This document shows, one piece after another, positions 1-14,100 of a DNA stretch of 64,000 nt (its first letter is position 1; each line of letters starts with the position of its first letter). The notes beneath the pieces are model-generated. The model was given only the letters and a program-made list of their open reading frames with translations. It was not told the origin of the DNA and ran no database searches. Location of the stretch: contig NC_088301.1 of the NCBI RefSeq assembly GCF_032854445.1, positions 46,867,116 through 46,931,115 of the forward strand, read 5' to 3'. The stretch comes from Liolophura sinensis. Its lineage: Eukaryota > Mollusca > Polyplacophora > Chitonida > Chitonidae. The position numbers and the translations under genes were made by a program.

Positions 1-960
1 TACCATACCAGATCCTTTTGGGGTTTCTGACATAGTATAGGTACGGGACAGGTGTCTACTTGGCATGTAAAGAAAATTTGATTTGAATGGCGAATGTGGA
101 TTTTGTTGCCAAAAATCTCCGGTAGATATCCTCTTTAATAGCAAAACACTTCCTTGTTATAAAATATTATACAAATGGAAGAAGTGTGTTAATTTGTACA
201 TACTGTACATAATTGCATTTAGGTATCAGATAGATTCTTGTACTTCGTAAATGTGGAAATTGTACCAAATAGTGGTATTCAAATTCATCCTTGACTTAAT
301 TATTACAAATTTTACATTTATCAGTTTTACGCTGTGGTTTACAAGTTCTTGACCATGATGACTGGACCTCCAGTATTTTAAAAGCGATTTGTCTTAAAAA
401 GAGGTAATTAACTAATTACCAAAGCCTTCAAGCATAATTACATTTATGTATAAACCACATTCAGCATAGTTTGTATTTCTCGAAAGCATTTACCATCATT
501 TCTTTGATGTGAAGAAGCAACTTCCATTAATATTTGAATAAAGACGTCTAGATATCTTCTTAACCTTCCTACTGCTATGTAACAGTGTAACCAGAATTTA
601 ATCATATGTTCAGAGAGGGTTAGAGTAACAGGAAATCTTCCCAATTCCCCTACACACAGAATAGATTTTGACGATGAAGAACCGAGGCTAAGAAGCATGC
701 TTTGCATGCAGTGATACACGTGGTGAGTCGGCTCTGTTTCATTATTTCTATTTGTGTATACAAGGTACTTCCAGCATTCCGTCTTTGGTTTACATTTATC
801 CATTGATATGTTGAATGTCTCTCTAACTGCAAGAAAATTGCAGTCAGAATACTTTTTCTAATTCATAATGTTAAATTGCATATGCCTCTGGTGACGATAT
901 ATAACTATTCAAAAATAAATGGCATCTTAAGTTCAGAAGCCATTATCTGGCTGTACAAAT
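1..960. other. No recognised gene; AT-rich flank
   Basis: I see no exon, tRNA or known repeat core here. The open frames present (up to 119 codons near 444-803, minus) have no recognisable protein family and no splice or codon pattern that suggests coding. It lies beyond the 3' side of TBC1D22. Confidence 0.4.
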
Positions 961-1640
961 ACAGTATCAGAATCCTTTGAATGGGGTTAAGCAGACAGTA
1001 TCAGAAATCTTTTGACTATACGCGCTCGCAGACTTTAACAGAAACGTTTGACTATACGCATACACAGACATTATTATAGTCTACTTCTCAGCGTAAAACC
1101 ACAAGCTCTATCCACCTTTGACTAGGTGTACGGAGACAATATCAGAAACTTTAGTTAGTCCTAAACGCAAACAGTGTTAGAAACCATTGACTTTTGTTTT
1201 CAGTTTGACGACGCGTATTCAAACCTTAACTGGGCGTATGTACCGATTATATTAGAAACTTTTGAACAGTCGTACGCAGACAGCATCGGACAAGAGTCAC
1301 GCAGACAGTATCAGAAACCTTTGACTAGAGTCACGCAGATAGAATCAGAAACCTTTGACTAGGCATACGCAGACAATAACTAAAATATTTTGAATGGGTA
1401 CATCTACATAGATAGTATCAGAAATGCCTGACTAGGCGCACGCCCACAGTATCACAGACCTTTTCACTACATAATGCACGCAGACAGTGCCAGAAACTTT
1501 GTCTAGAGTCACGCAGACAGTATCAGAAACATTTGACATGGCGCACGCAGGCAGTATCAGAAAACTTTAATTTTTGGCTTACAAAGACAATATCAGGATC
1601 CTTTGACTAGGCGTACGCAGAAAATAACTAAAATATTTTG
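961..1640. repeat. Degenerate ~34-bp tandem repeat array
   Basis: A motif of the form ACGCAGACAGTATCAGAAAC followed by TTTGACTAGGCGT recurs about every 34 bp through this stretch, with many substitutions and small indels. Roughly 15-18 copies can be followed by eye. The 62-codon plus-strand frame at 1174-1362 is just the repeat read in one phase. Confidence 0.8.
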
Positions 1641-1769
1641 AATGGGTACTTCCATATCAACCACCAACACACCATCATCTCTGTGTGTACGTGTGTATGT
1701 ATGTAGGTATGTATCCACCAAAACTAAAACAGCATGTACATAACAACTGGAGTTGTCTATTTGGCAGAC

Positions 1770-1817
1770 AGAATATTCTTGAGTACGGCGTAAAACACCA
1801 ATCAAAAAATAAATATA
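1770..1817 (+). mobile_element. SINE 3' tail fragment
   Basis: The segment reads GAATATTCTTGAGTACGGCG, then TAAAACACCAATCAAA and an A-rich tail. This is the same 3' end as the intact SINE at 38.4 kb. No tRNA-like head precedes it, so it is a 5'-truncated copy. Confidence 0.7.
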
Positions 1818-2000
1818 GTAAACAAGGAAACTAGTAAAAACCTGGTTATCGGGGCAACTGTGAAACTGGAAAATGTGAGGCACGACAAATACTCAATTCT
1901 CTATGTACCTATTTAACAAAAATAAAAACTACAGTGCAAAACAGTTTGAAACAGGAACTTTATCGGATTACTTAGTTGATTAGTTTTTTATGCTGTAGTC

Positions 2001-2206
2001 TATAATATTTCACTAATACGACAACGGCCGGCATTATGATAGGAGGAAACAGGGCAAAGCCCTGGGGAAAACCACCACCGTCCGTGGTGAAGACATTCCC
2101 ACGTACGACCAGCTTGAGCTGGACAGTCACAGAAACCGCATTGGTGAGAGGCTGCTGGGTTATTCCGTTGTACTAGCCCACTAACCAATGGGACACAGAG
2201 GCCCCG
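2001..2206 (-). mobile_element. Degenerate tRNA-headed SINE (V-SINE-like core)
   Basis: On the minus strand this matches the SINE at 38417-38681 in order: a tRNA-like head, a middle containing CTCTCACCAATGCGG and CGTACGTGGGAA, then a core with CAGGGCTTTGCCCTG and CATAATGCCGGCCG, then GTGAAATATT. Many substitutions and a diverged head make it clearly older than the 38.4 kb copy. Confidence 0.8.
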
Positions 2207-2277
2207 AACACAAATAAATTGAGCATCTTCACAGGAATGTAGGGCCTACAGATTTACAGGAGATCATATATATCGTC

Positions 2278-2612
2278 CAGAGTGAGTGCCTGGGGTTTAA
2301 CGTCGTACTTAACAATTTTTCAGTCATATGGCGACAAAGGAATCCTTAGAAAGCATGTAATGCGCCTCCTTGTCGCAGGACGGATTTACACCGCTATTTT
2401 ATATAGTGCTGCTTCACTGACACGCCTTACCGAAGACCAGTAACCGTCCTTCCCCAGCCATTATACTGACAGGGTTCAACCTGTCGTTGCACTATCCCCT
2501 TCATGCTGAACGCCAAGAGAAGAAGCTGCAACTTCCTCTTTTAAAGTCTTAGGTGTGACTCGATCCAGGATTGACCCTGGACCTACCACTCCACTAACTG
2601 TGCTAGCAGGCC
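2278..2612 (-). mobile_element. tRNA-derived SINE, second family
   Basis: Read on the minus strand, the element begins with a tRNA-like head whose box-B-like part is GGGTCAATCCTGGATC. It continues through TAACTTCCTC-type and CACTATCCCCTTCATG sequence and ends near AACGTCGTACTTAAC. The same order of blocks recurs at 63628-63945, which defines a dispersed family distinct from the GGGCTCTGCCC-core SINE. The short frame at 2476-2715 falls inside it and is not a gene. Confidence 0.75.
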
Positions 2613-2784
2613 GGTATATATATCGTCCAGATGAAGAATCTGGCATGTGTTTTGTTTGCACCATGGGCACAGTTAAAATGACAATATATATCAATGGCTT
2701 GATAAGTTTTAACAATCTGACACTATAAAATTATATTCTTTTATGGCTGCATATTAAGGGTTAAAAACAAAAAGAAAATATTTT

Positions 2785-5145
2785 AGGTAGAGTAAATTTC
2801 AATTTATTTCACTCCACATGAATTTACATTATTCGCCTGTTGGCATTTCATAATAAATTTAAATCAAATCAACAATTAACTAACATCCTTGCGTTGTTCT
2901 GCGTATGACCTTTAAAAACTGAGAACAACTTGTGTTCACTGTATGAGCATATTTGTATACAATCCATCACACCTGAAGTTTAAACAAACCTTCAGGAGAG
3001 AAATGTAGGCCTGCCTTTCTAATAGAAAAGTGTTAATTTTACAGGTCCCCCCACAAAGGATGCAAATCTATGCTTTAGAAGTTGTCAGTATACCCATCTG
3101 TCACAGTACTAACATGGACAGTGTATCAGCAGCAATATATTCCTCTGTGTCGCTATGATGAAATGATGTCTTATTTATTTATTAACATTATTTATCCATA
3201 GAAACCAAGAATTCAACTGATTCAATGTATGGTGATTTTTACATTTCAAAGCAACCTTTTTAAATTACCAGGGCAATAGCTCATTCAAATTTGAACAACT
3301 TACATGCAAATAGTGCACTATTTGCATACTCTAATAGATACTTAATCCAATGGGGCCTGAATCCCAAGTATTACCATCCCCTTATCATACACATGATAAC
3401 TTGCAAATGATAAGTCATTGCATATAAATACAAGACAAATTTACAGCAACCAGAAGACATTTTAAACACACAAATGCAGTCCCCAATGTTTACTAGACTA
3501 ATAGACTAGACTAGACTTTTTTATGGGAGTGGGGGGGGGGACACGGTGTCCCCACCTCTTTAAACGTAACACAAGTCACCATGCTCCTTTATTTTATATC
3601 TTACTTAGCATACACATGCTGATGTATTATGCTAGGAATATATAATTCATCTTGAAAGTCTGCAGAAACTGTTAATCATGACTAATGTCTTATTGTCTGC
3701 ATACAGGTATAGTAAGACTTGAGAAGAGAGAGAAAATGAATGATCAGTTCTATTCCGCTAGCTGCGCAAGACTAGGCTAAACATTTGTTCTTCAAACATG
3801 AGTATTTGTTTTACAAAACTGGCACCCAATCAGGCAAAACTCACTATCCCGACTCACAGACATGATAATTTTTCTTGTATACAATGAACATGCTCTTCCA
3901 ACACAGGAGATATGATACCTATCTTTCTTCTGCAAACCCTCCGAAACACCAAATTACATGTGAGATAGACACTGTATGTCTTTAGGTCTCTTCCTCATTC
4001 CTCATGTAAAAAGTATTTGATTTCTTCACCGAATCAAAACCGTATGGCCAGAAGGTCTAATGTGAGAGAATTAGCACATCAAGTCATTAACCACTGAAAA
4101 TGCTGCCACATTTTCATAATAACCATTCTCACATTCAGTGTGAAAAATCTGACTTCACAACCTTTGAGGTTATTTCATAAAACCAGAGGTTTCAATGGAA
4201 GTATCGATTGTGATCAGGGTGATAACACACTGTACAACCCGTGTATAGGTAGAATTTCTGGCAACATGGGAGGATATAGTAACCACACACAGGAAAATGT
4301 CACAGCACTAATAAAAGTAATACCAATATCCTAAAGCCCAAGATTCCTATGGAGAGAATATCAGTAGAAATATATGTACTGCTTCTATATGCCCAAAAAC
4401 ATTAGCCACGGCAAGCCCATCACATCTCGTTTTAATGATAGCTGGATCATCTCCGAGAGTAGCCTCCCTTTAATTTTAACTTTCCTAGAGTAAATGTGAC
4501 ACAAGCATGATATTATAGGTATTAACTACAGTCATATCATAAGAGAAACCTCTGGCATAATTAATTTGCATCTTTTACAAGGATTCTACTTAAGCAATAG
4601 CCTGGAATACAACAAAATACTTTACACCTAAAGAAATGAATTTTTCTTATTTATACATGTCACTATTTTACATATATACAGGTAACAACCTATATTTAGA
4701 CATGGCGATACTGTGCCTTCTTCTCGCACGGAAAACAGAAGTTTTTATCACTAAAAGTCGATGCCCTTGGACAACAACTGTCAGGATGTGAAGCTGTTCA
4801 GACACTTTTTTAAGCACACACCAAGATAGTCATAAATGTCAGCAGATAAACCCCATGATTTTTGATTTCTGGTTCTTTTTCTCTGTCCTGTGTTGATGTG
4901 AGCTCAACATTTCCATATCCTCACACAATCCATAGCTGTCCACAACTTGTCCTCTTCGTCAACAAAGTGCGACTTCTATCTAGTTTTGGCTAGGAAAAGT
5001 ACCAGTACTTTCCCCATACACCACGGTCTTTTGCTCTGGAAACTATCAGCTGTCTGATAATCTGTCCCAATGCAACACACCTGGGGAGCATTGGCTACTT
5101 TAAAAAGGGTTAACCAGAATATCTCACAGCTACATCCCTATGCAG
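2785..5145 (-). other. Probable 3' UTR / downstream flank of TBC1D22
   Basis: This stretch follows the TBC1D22 stop codon on the minus strand and contains no repeat that I recognise. The nearest AATAAA on the minus strand that ends a repeat-free run is at 2803-2808 (plus TTTATT), giving a possible 3' UTR of about 2.3 kb. A polypurine/poly-G run lies near 3530-3540. The UTR end is inference; an earlier poly(A) site is possible. Confidence 0.35.
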
Positions 5146-8100
5146 TCAGGTCTTGCTTTTGAGATGATTAGGAGCATCAGCGAACATGTACTTGAGTTTG
5201 TAAGCCTCTGCTAGCACTTCGCCAATCTCTTCGTTGCCCCAATGATGTGTTGGCAGATTCTGTAGCATCATCATCAGACCCTTAAAATCAAAACAAAAGT
5301 TCTGGTGACAGAAGTGACAACTGTGACTTTTGCTTGTATGTTCACATATTCATTGCGTTGGTGTTTAATGTTCTTCTCGGGAATTTCCCACTTCTCCAGG
5401 ATTATTGGCCGGAAGAAACAAGAGTTCCCAGAGAAAGTCTGTGCCCCCAGTATATGACAAACATGAATGGACGTCTTGGCCAAAACCAGTGAGAGCTGGA
5501 TTCATGCCTGCCTTTTCGTTCATGAGGGGAATATCAGTTGCAGCTATCGGTAGAAGAAATTTTAACATTTAAAATATGTAACTAGCAAATTTTACTAGGT
5601 TTAGATAGAAAGAAATTAAGAAGGAACCTTTCCCAATCCAGCATAACATACTTTTCCAAATAACCCAAGCCTTTTCTATACAGCTATTTTATTGTTACCT
5701 GGAAGTCCTTTTCCCTCAGTAGATCTTTTGAAAAGCGAGCCAGAAAGGCAGCACAAACATAGAGGTGGAAAATGGCAAATCCATCCTGTTCAGACTGAAA
5801 AAAAAAGTAAAGCAATATTGTATATTAAGGTATGAATTAGCTTCCGCCAATGTGCACGTTAATGAAAGAAGATAATTTATCAACACAAATCAAGAGATTG
5901 TGTAACAGTTTTGTATTGTCGAAAATCATCCTATTCAGAGAGTTGACGCTAGACACTGTTTAAAGCACTCACCAAATAGGTATCCCAAAGTCTTATTATA
6001 CAGCGCAAGGGAATTTCTCGCATGAGCAAGTTGTTCATCCAGCGAAATGAAAATTGTAAGAACTCAACATGGTGCTTCTCCAGATGTGCATGAAGAGGTG
6101 CTGATCAAAGGAAACACAGACAAACGCTATTACTCAGTCTGTAGTATGATCTCATTCAATCCTGTTGCTGTTTATTAAGCGGTTAATTCATAATGACATT
6201 TCCAAATCAAGTTCAATAATTTGAAAATAACAGTTCAGGTGAACACAAAATACGCCCCCACAAATGCATTTGTTTGAAATGTATAAAAGAATACCAGCAG
6301 CATCACCGTGAGTATTATCCCTGATGGGAATCTTCATGGGTGTTGAATATAGATACATGGTTACCATGACAAATGTGTCTACCACAAACAAAAACTTAAT
6401 GCGGAAAACAGGTGAAGTTGTAGCCCGAACACGAAATGATTTCTATTTATATAGCACATATAAGGAAAATGGCTCTGGTTAACATGATAACGATGAAATT
6501 GGACAAATGTGATTCATGACACATCATCATCTGTGTATCTACTAAAACTCTATGTAACAAACTGTTGGAGTTATAGCCCGGACATGAAATCATATCATAA
6601 TGGTAATCTGGTAGCCATGACAACCGAGCCCATCACCATATGTTTATGAATGCATCCACCAAAAATGAAAAACAGTTGGACTTGGACAGTTGGCAGCCTG
6701 GACAAAAAATCATATTTACCTCTATAGTATATACAAGGAAAATGGCGATCTGGTAACCATGATGAAATCACGAAGTCATATCTATTTATATAGCATATCT
6801 AAGGAAAATGGCTATCTGGTAACCATGGCAAGTGCGGATACAAACAAATGTGAGTCGCGACTAATCGTCATCTGTTTATGTATGTGTCCACTAAAATTTA
6901 AAACTCTACCCTGAAATCACTTGGAGTTACACGCCGGTCACGAAATCATATCTACTTATCTAGTATGTATAAGGAAAATGGCTATCTGGTTCCCATCAGA
7001 AGTGCAGAAATGGACAAATGTGAATCGCAACAGATCATCACCTGCATGTCTATGTATTAACCAAAAATTAAAACTCTATGTTGAAAACTGTCAAAGATAT
7101 AGCACGCATACGAATTTGCGGGGGCATATAAAAATGTATCAGTCATTTTAAAAGGATGATTTGTTTACATTTGAGTCAACACTGAGCAGCTATAAATCAT
7201 TCAAACTGACACATATACTACTACATCCAAAGAAACTGCAGTTAAAATATTACGATGTAGAAATTTGAGGTTTCCTTGTTTTTTCTTATACTTGTTCTCC
7301 ACATCAGAACATTCAACTTTTTGTGAACAACGTTACTGTTTAGTTTTTGTTAGCTTCATGATTGCATCATTTTCTTTTCTTCTTTGTTTTTTAACAATAT
7401 CAGGATTTTTTCTTCTTTCCAAAAAATTATTAAACTGTCAGTTTTATCACATTTGGTACAACACTGCTAAAACTTCAATTATATATTCACCAGTCAAAGA
7501 CTTGACCACCCAGCTGTGTTGCTCATCATTTAAATAAATTTATGGAATAATAAATTCCAAATACCAGTGAATGAAGAGCAAACTTACCATCAATTCTTTT
7601 CATGAGCTCCTTTAAATCATTGACTTTTTGTTGGATCCCTGGCTGGGCAAATGTGTAGTTATCCTGGATTCCATCCAGCAGCTTCGATGTGCACCAAAAG
7701 CTGTCAGCTTCAATAATCCTTAATGTTTCTTCTGGTAGTTGTTTTAAATCACAGTTTTCCACCTCTACATCTGAAGAAATAAAACAAAACACAGCTCTGT
7801 CACTCACAAAATCCTGCAATGCAGTACAATTATCCTATGTTCATTACTTGTCAACAAAAAATGTAGCAAAATGTGAAAAGGTAAGTCAAGCTGAAGTCTC
7901 GTCTCTGGTCTCATCCGAAACCCATAACGGTCATACTGACAGAGGTAACGCTAGTCTACACTAATGTTAATACCAGGATTAACCTTCAATGCAGATTCTG
8001 TAGTGTTGTTAGCTTTGCATTCCAAATATCTGTATTATCTATAGATACACAAAATGCTCCATGACACTCAATATAAGCTTTTCCCTTTCCATCAGTCCCA

Positions 8101-11100
8101 CCCAGTCACTGTTCACGAGCACCTGACTGACCGGTAATTGACCTTCTTTATGCAGAGTGCAAAACGAAAAAGTAGCACAGTTCCATATTAAAGATTCTCA
8201 CAAGAAAGTACTTGAAAGGGGGAAATTTAATTAGTAAAGTTAGATACCCAAAGTTTGTGTCTCATGCAATCTAGAAATTGTATCAGAATTGACATATTCT
8301 ATGACAAAGATTTCATGGACTTTGAATACAAAGCATAAATGTCAAAAATCAATATGTAAACACCTATCCTTCAAACTGAGCGAGCAGAAAATATTATAAT
8401 AATAATTATATATAATAATATCTTTATTTATTGAAGGTAGCTTTGTCAATTTACAATGAAAATGTTCTCCCCCCAAGGCCTTCACAGAGAAAACAAATAT
8501 TTAGGAATCGAAACATGTACTTCAGAGTCCTATCAAAAATACATCAATATATGAAACAAGAAAAAACACCGTGCAGTTTGAAAAGTGAAGCTATATACAT
8601 TCTTATATACAAAAAGCAACAACACAACCAATAGTGCTGTTCCCGTCACTGTCCCAACCAGCAGAAGTAAGGTAGTGGGAAACTATGAAATTCATAAGAA
8701 TGTAATGCAACCAGTTTTACTATTTCCATGGTACTTACCATTTTTTATAAATTCTGACAAAAAGATGACAAAGAAAGGGGTGACCAGATCATTGATTCCT
8801 TGCACATAACCGCTAGCTTGATGGCGGTAGGCCCAGATGTACAGAATGCGCTCAAATATCTGAAACGGGCAAGTTGGTACGAAGGTAACAAGAACATGTA
8901 AAGAAAGAAACATTGTTAAAAGTCAATTAGGTACATAACAGGTTGGCCGTTTAATCAATTTTGCATATTTGTTTTTGATAATTTAATTCTTACATGTAGA
9001 TATGGCCATTCTGTGACTCATTTGCTAATGCCTTAGTCTTGTCACACTCAATCAGCTCTGAACGACATGGTCTCAAGCTCCAATCTGTTTCTCATCAGAT
9101 CAGGTGGATTTGGCAGGTATGTGGCAGTGGTTTCTTCCATCAATAAAGTTGATCACCATTGTTCAACCCCAAAAAGAAATTTATAAAGAAACATTTCACC
9201 TTATTTATTGTACTCACCTCCTGAACAACTTTCTGTTGAAAAAGTGGAATAAGAGGGTTCATCCTAGGTATGTCTATACTGATCTGAAAGGAAATAATAG
9301 AAACAAATCATATCATACAATCTATTTAAATACCTACAGTTGGGGAGATAACAAACTATATATTTAGTGCTTATTAAATTCAAGGTTAAACTATTCATGT
9401 AAAACTTACAGGAATTTCAATAATTAACTCAAGAAAATCACACCATTGCAGCCACAGAACTGCAGACAAAGAAATCTTGAAATGTTACCTTTACAACATT
9501 TCTATTTAATTTACAAAAGCATCCAGGTGAACAGTAACAATAAATTGAAGGACTGAAGGTTGAATGAGTACAGTCCTAAAATTTTCACAACCATTTTAGT
9601 GACCAAGTAATCTGGCATGCATACACTAATTTTTCTAATTATTGGGACAGATATTAGTACTGTGGAAAGCAGAATCCTGCATTTCTTTCCCATTTTTTTG
9701 GAAAAGTAAAGATATGTGTATGTTGTTCATTAAATGGTTTAACTATGTGAGAAAAAGGAAACTAAATAATCATGATACAGTTACATGTGTACCTAAAAAG
9801 AGCAGACTAGGTGTCCCAAAAACTAGAAGAAATAGGGTAATGTATATTTTCAACCTCTAATTTGAAGAAAATTTGACCAGGTACCTGGCGGAAAGTGTCT
9901 TGATAATTCTCTTGTAACCGGGTATCGTAATACTGGTCAATGAAGTTAAAATATTCCCGTCGTTTTCGTTCTAGTGTTGGGTTCCGCCTGTCTTCACTAG
10001 CAGGAACATAACCCTGGAAAGAGGAAAAAAATCACCCTAAAATTAACCATCACTCCACTTACTTTGGTTCGCGTGGTATGATTAGCCAGTGCAGAGTAGG
10101 AACATGTAAGCTGCAAAATGGGCAGGATGATTTCTTAGACTTTCTATCTTTCTACATAAATGTATCTGGCAAAGATTAAAGATCGAGTTCAGATTATCAG
10201 AATAACTCTATAATAAACTGTAACAGAATAAAGTCCAGGGGAAGTGTGTGATTTGACTAGTATTCAGCACAAAATAAAGGTTTCAGTTGGCTATTCCATA
10301 GCATATGCTAGTCACTTACAGCAAGAATCTTCCATGTTGTTGCTCTCATACACCGTGGTATACCAGACCAGCACAGTTTCCTCAATTCATCTAAACAAAC
10401 ACAGAGAGAAACTAGAGGAAGGGTCTTGGAACCAAACTACATGTACATGACTCATGACAAAAGTACATGACAAAAGTCCACCAATTCATAATTTCAAACT
10501 TCAAAACAAAATTGATTAAATTAAGCCCAGCAGTTCTGGATATATAAAAGGCTAGTGTCTGCCACAATGTCAAAAAAATACCTATACTGTTTCTAAGGCT
10601 CATGTCATGAAGTTTCATGACAAAAGTGGTGAATATCTGCAGATCAGTTCCTGAAATATCATACTGGCAATGTTTTGGTGGACACTGGACATCATACACA
10701 ATATGTAGGTCTTAAAGTTGAGGGGAGACATAATACACACAATCAGTGCTATCTAGGATTCTGTAGATTCTGCTTGTATGCAAACTAACATCAGCTCAGT
10801 GACAATGAGAACATTTTATTTTCTTTAGAGTTATAACCCAAATAAGGTAATATTCAAGATTTACAATTATTATATTATTCATTTCCTCTTGTATACATTT
10901 AGAAAAAATTTATGGTATTCTTTACAGACTGCAATCTTCTTGTATAACAGCCACATGCTGTTGTGATCCACACCTATTATAATGTGGATGTAGATATATC
11001 TTGATGAAAAACACATGCATGAAAATGTGTGGCATTGGTAATGAAGAAATTCTGATAATGAACTATACTTAAGTCTGTGTTTCCTGATAGCACAGCTTTC

Positions 11101-14100
11101 ATGCGTTCTAATTTTGTGGATTCTCTGTCTGGGACAGGTATCTGACCCAATCTTATATTGGTTGTCTTCACAGGTTTGTATCCAGCACTATTCAGACGGA
11201 CTCCTACCCCTGGACCCAGGCCAGGAGAAGAGGGGCCAAGGCCAGGGGAAGAGAGGCCTGATGGGACAAACCCTGCCTTATCTGTGGGCAAGAGAGATAC
11301 AAAAAATTATTACCATACTGAACTTGAATGTTTGACAAATATAAACTTGTAACTATGTTAATACAGAAAAAACAGAAGTAAGTTTAATACACTTAAAGTT
11401 AGATAACATCCCTATAATAAATTAGTAATACAATATTTCTTTCCTTCTTTCACTGTCATTTAATGCCAAAGTAATACAGTAATTTTGGGCTACACAATCA
11501 GACAATGAAAAGTACACTGCAATTGTAGTTCATTTGAATGATCCATTTTCCAACAATTTTCAATAAAAACAGTGACACATTCTGGTCTTAACTATCTTTC
11601 TAAGTATCAATACAGGTAAAATATCAACAAGCAATTAGAGCTTGTATACACATGTCAGCTGTATTGCATACCATTTGCTGAGCCTGCTTCAACCTGCTGT
11701 TTACTGTGGTGATCCAGAACTGCTTTCGCAGTAGACTGAACATCCCGCAAGGACATCTGCACGTTTGCCATACCAATAAGGTCATCATCACCATCATCCC
11801 AGGCATCAGATGTGGAATTAGCAAAGGCCACAAAGGAATCATTAGAACGGGCTTTTGTTTTGTCATCTTTCCTTGTGTTTTGATTCATATGTGTCCTAAA
11901 AAAACAGTGCACAAAAACTTTGAGGAAAAAAAAAGAAGGAAAACTCTTAAATGTCCATATAGTTGGACACTGAGCTATTTGGTGTGGTAATATTGTAGAG
12001 CAATGTGTACTACCACAGGTCAGCTGCAAGAGGCCACTATGTATTCAGGATTTCCTGAAAGTCTGCCCTCTTTTTGGTTAACACACCACAGCATGGATAC
12101 CCAGAGCAAGGTATAGTTTTTCCTTGTTTCTCCTTCTTAGGAGCATTGTAGTTTGTTGACAAAAAAATCACAAACAATTATAACATCTTGCTACAGGGAC
12201 AATAACCAGTTTAACTTCCCGTATAACTGATCTGAGAGTTTTCTTTTAAGTTGCAACAATGTTTAATAGCAATTATGTTCTTCCTTAACTTAAACAACAG
12301 TTTGTTTATAAACTGGAAACTCATATGAAGGCTTTATTAAATCCATCAGGCTGTGTGTTTCCATTTTCCGTGGCTCAACTCTGTAATTTTACCATTAGCC
12401 ATAGAGACACTCCTTAACTCATTTGGAGCAATCACTGTATCTTTTCACTCAAAGCCCTAAGAATTACCCCTCGCCTCTCATCGCAACAGATCTCACATGT
12501 AAGTCTTCATGAGTATTCCAACTTGACTCAGCATGATATATCAAGACATTAACACCAGTGGTAAATTATTATGTATCATCTTAGTATCACTGGAGTAGTC
12601 CCCAGGTTTCTTCTACCTGAAAAGGTATAATCTGGGATCACACTTTCCTAATGGTGGGAAAGGAAGGATGAAACTGTACTGCTGACATTGTGCCTGCAGC
12701 CAAGTCTAGATGGAGCATGCATGAAGACTTATGTTTAGAAATTGTTACGATTACACATGGAGGAAATATGTGTGGACTATAGGCGAAAAGATCTGTCTGG
12801 TCTGAGTAAAGCAAGCAGTATCTCTTTAGCTTATAGTAAAAGTGCAGAATCGAGCCACAGAGATGCACGGGTTTAGGTGACAGTCACATGTGGCATTTAC
12901 CAAGGAATAACAGGGACAGCATCACAACTGACCTCAACGAATTTTGAAGTATACATGTAACTTTAACATCCACATTTATTACAAAAAGTAAAATGACAAT
13001 ATAGACTCTTACTCTTGTTGTCTATCTTGTATTGGAGGATGCTGGGCACCATACACAGGCTTTATACTACAATACAAATTAAACCTCATGATTAATACTG
13101 AGCTTAGTACTTGTAAACATACCTGTAGTGTAAGATACATATAAGATACATATTGTATAGGAAATTGTTACGGAATATAGTATAACCACTACAAAAATAT
13201 AGACTATATTGTTCTGCCATTCCACTTATGTGGTACTGACATAAAATTAACAAGTACTGTCTTACTATCATACAAAATTTACTGACAGTGAAGGTAGGAT
13301 TTCCTGGGTTAAATTCTTCAGCTAATGTCATGCTGAGAAGAACAATTGTGGCATAACTAAAATTCAGCTGAGGGTAGGCATATAATCCACTTGCCTCATT
13401 CTTAATTTCAAACAAGCCAATCAATGATCCAAGTATGTCTAAAAATGCCATACTACTGAAGTATACTGATTGGCTGCATGGCTAGTTCTAATCAAAATAA
13501 CTTGCATTTAAAAATGTTAAGAAGAAAGCTCTAAATGAATTAACCAGGCGAAAGTAATAATGTAGACAGATAAAAGTAATGGTTCTTTAAAACAGAGAAC
13601 ATGTAAAGGGACTGCAAGCTGGCTTCGTGAAGTTCTTCTGCAAAAAAATAACCATGCCAAGGAAAATGGTGACTCTTTCCATCTCCATTCAGCAAAAGAG
13701 CGCAATTGGTCATTTGTAACAAAGCTGTTTATCAAAATGCATCCTATATTTTTACTTGACAATCAAAGTTCGCAAATAAAAGACCCATTGTGAACTGAAA
13801 TCTGAAGCATTTTCCTTGCTATGGTAGTTTTATGCTGAGAATCGATTTAAAAATGAAAAGTTTTAATCTGCAGTATAGTTCCGAGCCCATTCAAGTGTCC
13901 ATCCTGTTTTTAATTACATCATGAGCCTGCAGCATGTTGATGCCTACAATGTTTCTGAAACCCTGTGCATGGGTCAGCCAAAAGACAGCAATGATTGACC
14001 AGAAGGTTACAAAGACCGGATTTGCAAGGGGTCACATACCTTAAATAATCAACAAATTTAACCAGTAAAGTACCACAATCGATGAGATTTGAAATCATTA

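Noticed and set aside
444-832. 119-codon minus-strand frame near the left edge
   Set aside because: Unrecognisable composition, no splice or promoter support, and an overlapping alternative frame of similar quality.
961-1640. CRISPR-like appearance of regularly spaced repeats (also at 34.8 and 42.7 kb)
   Set aside because: The genome is eukaryotic, the units are contiguous tandem repeats without unique spacers, and no cas-like gene is present.
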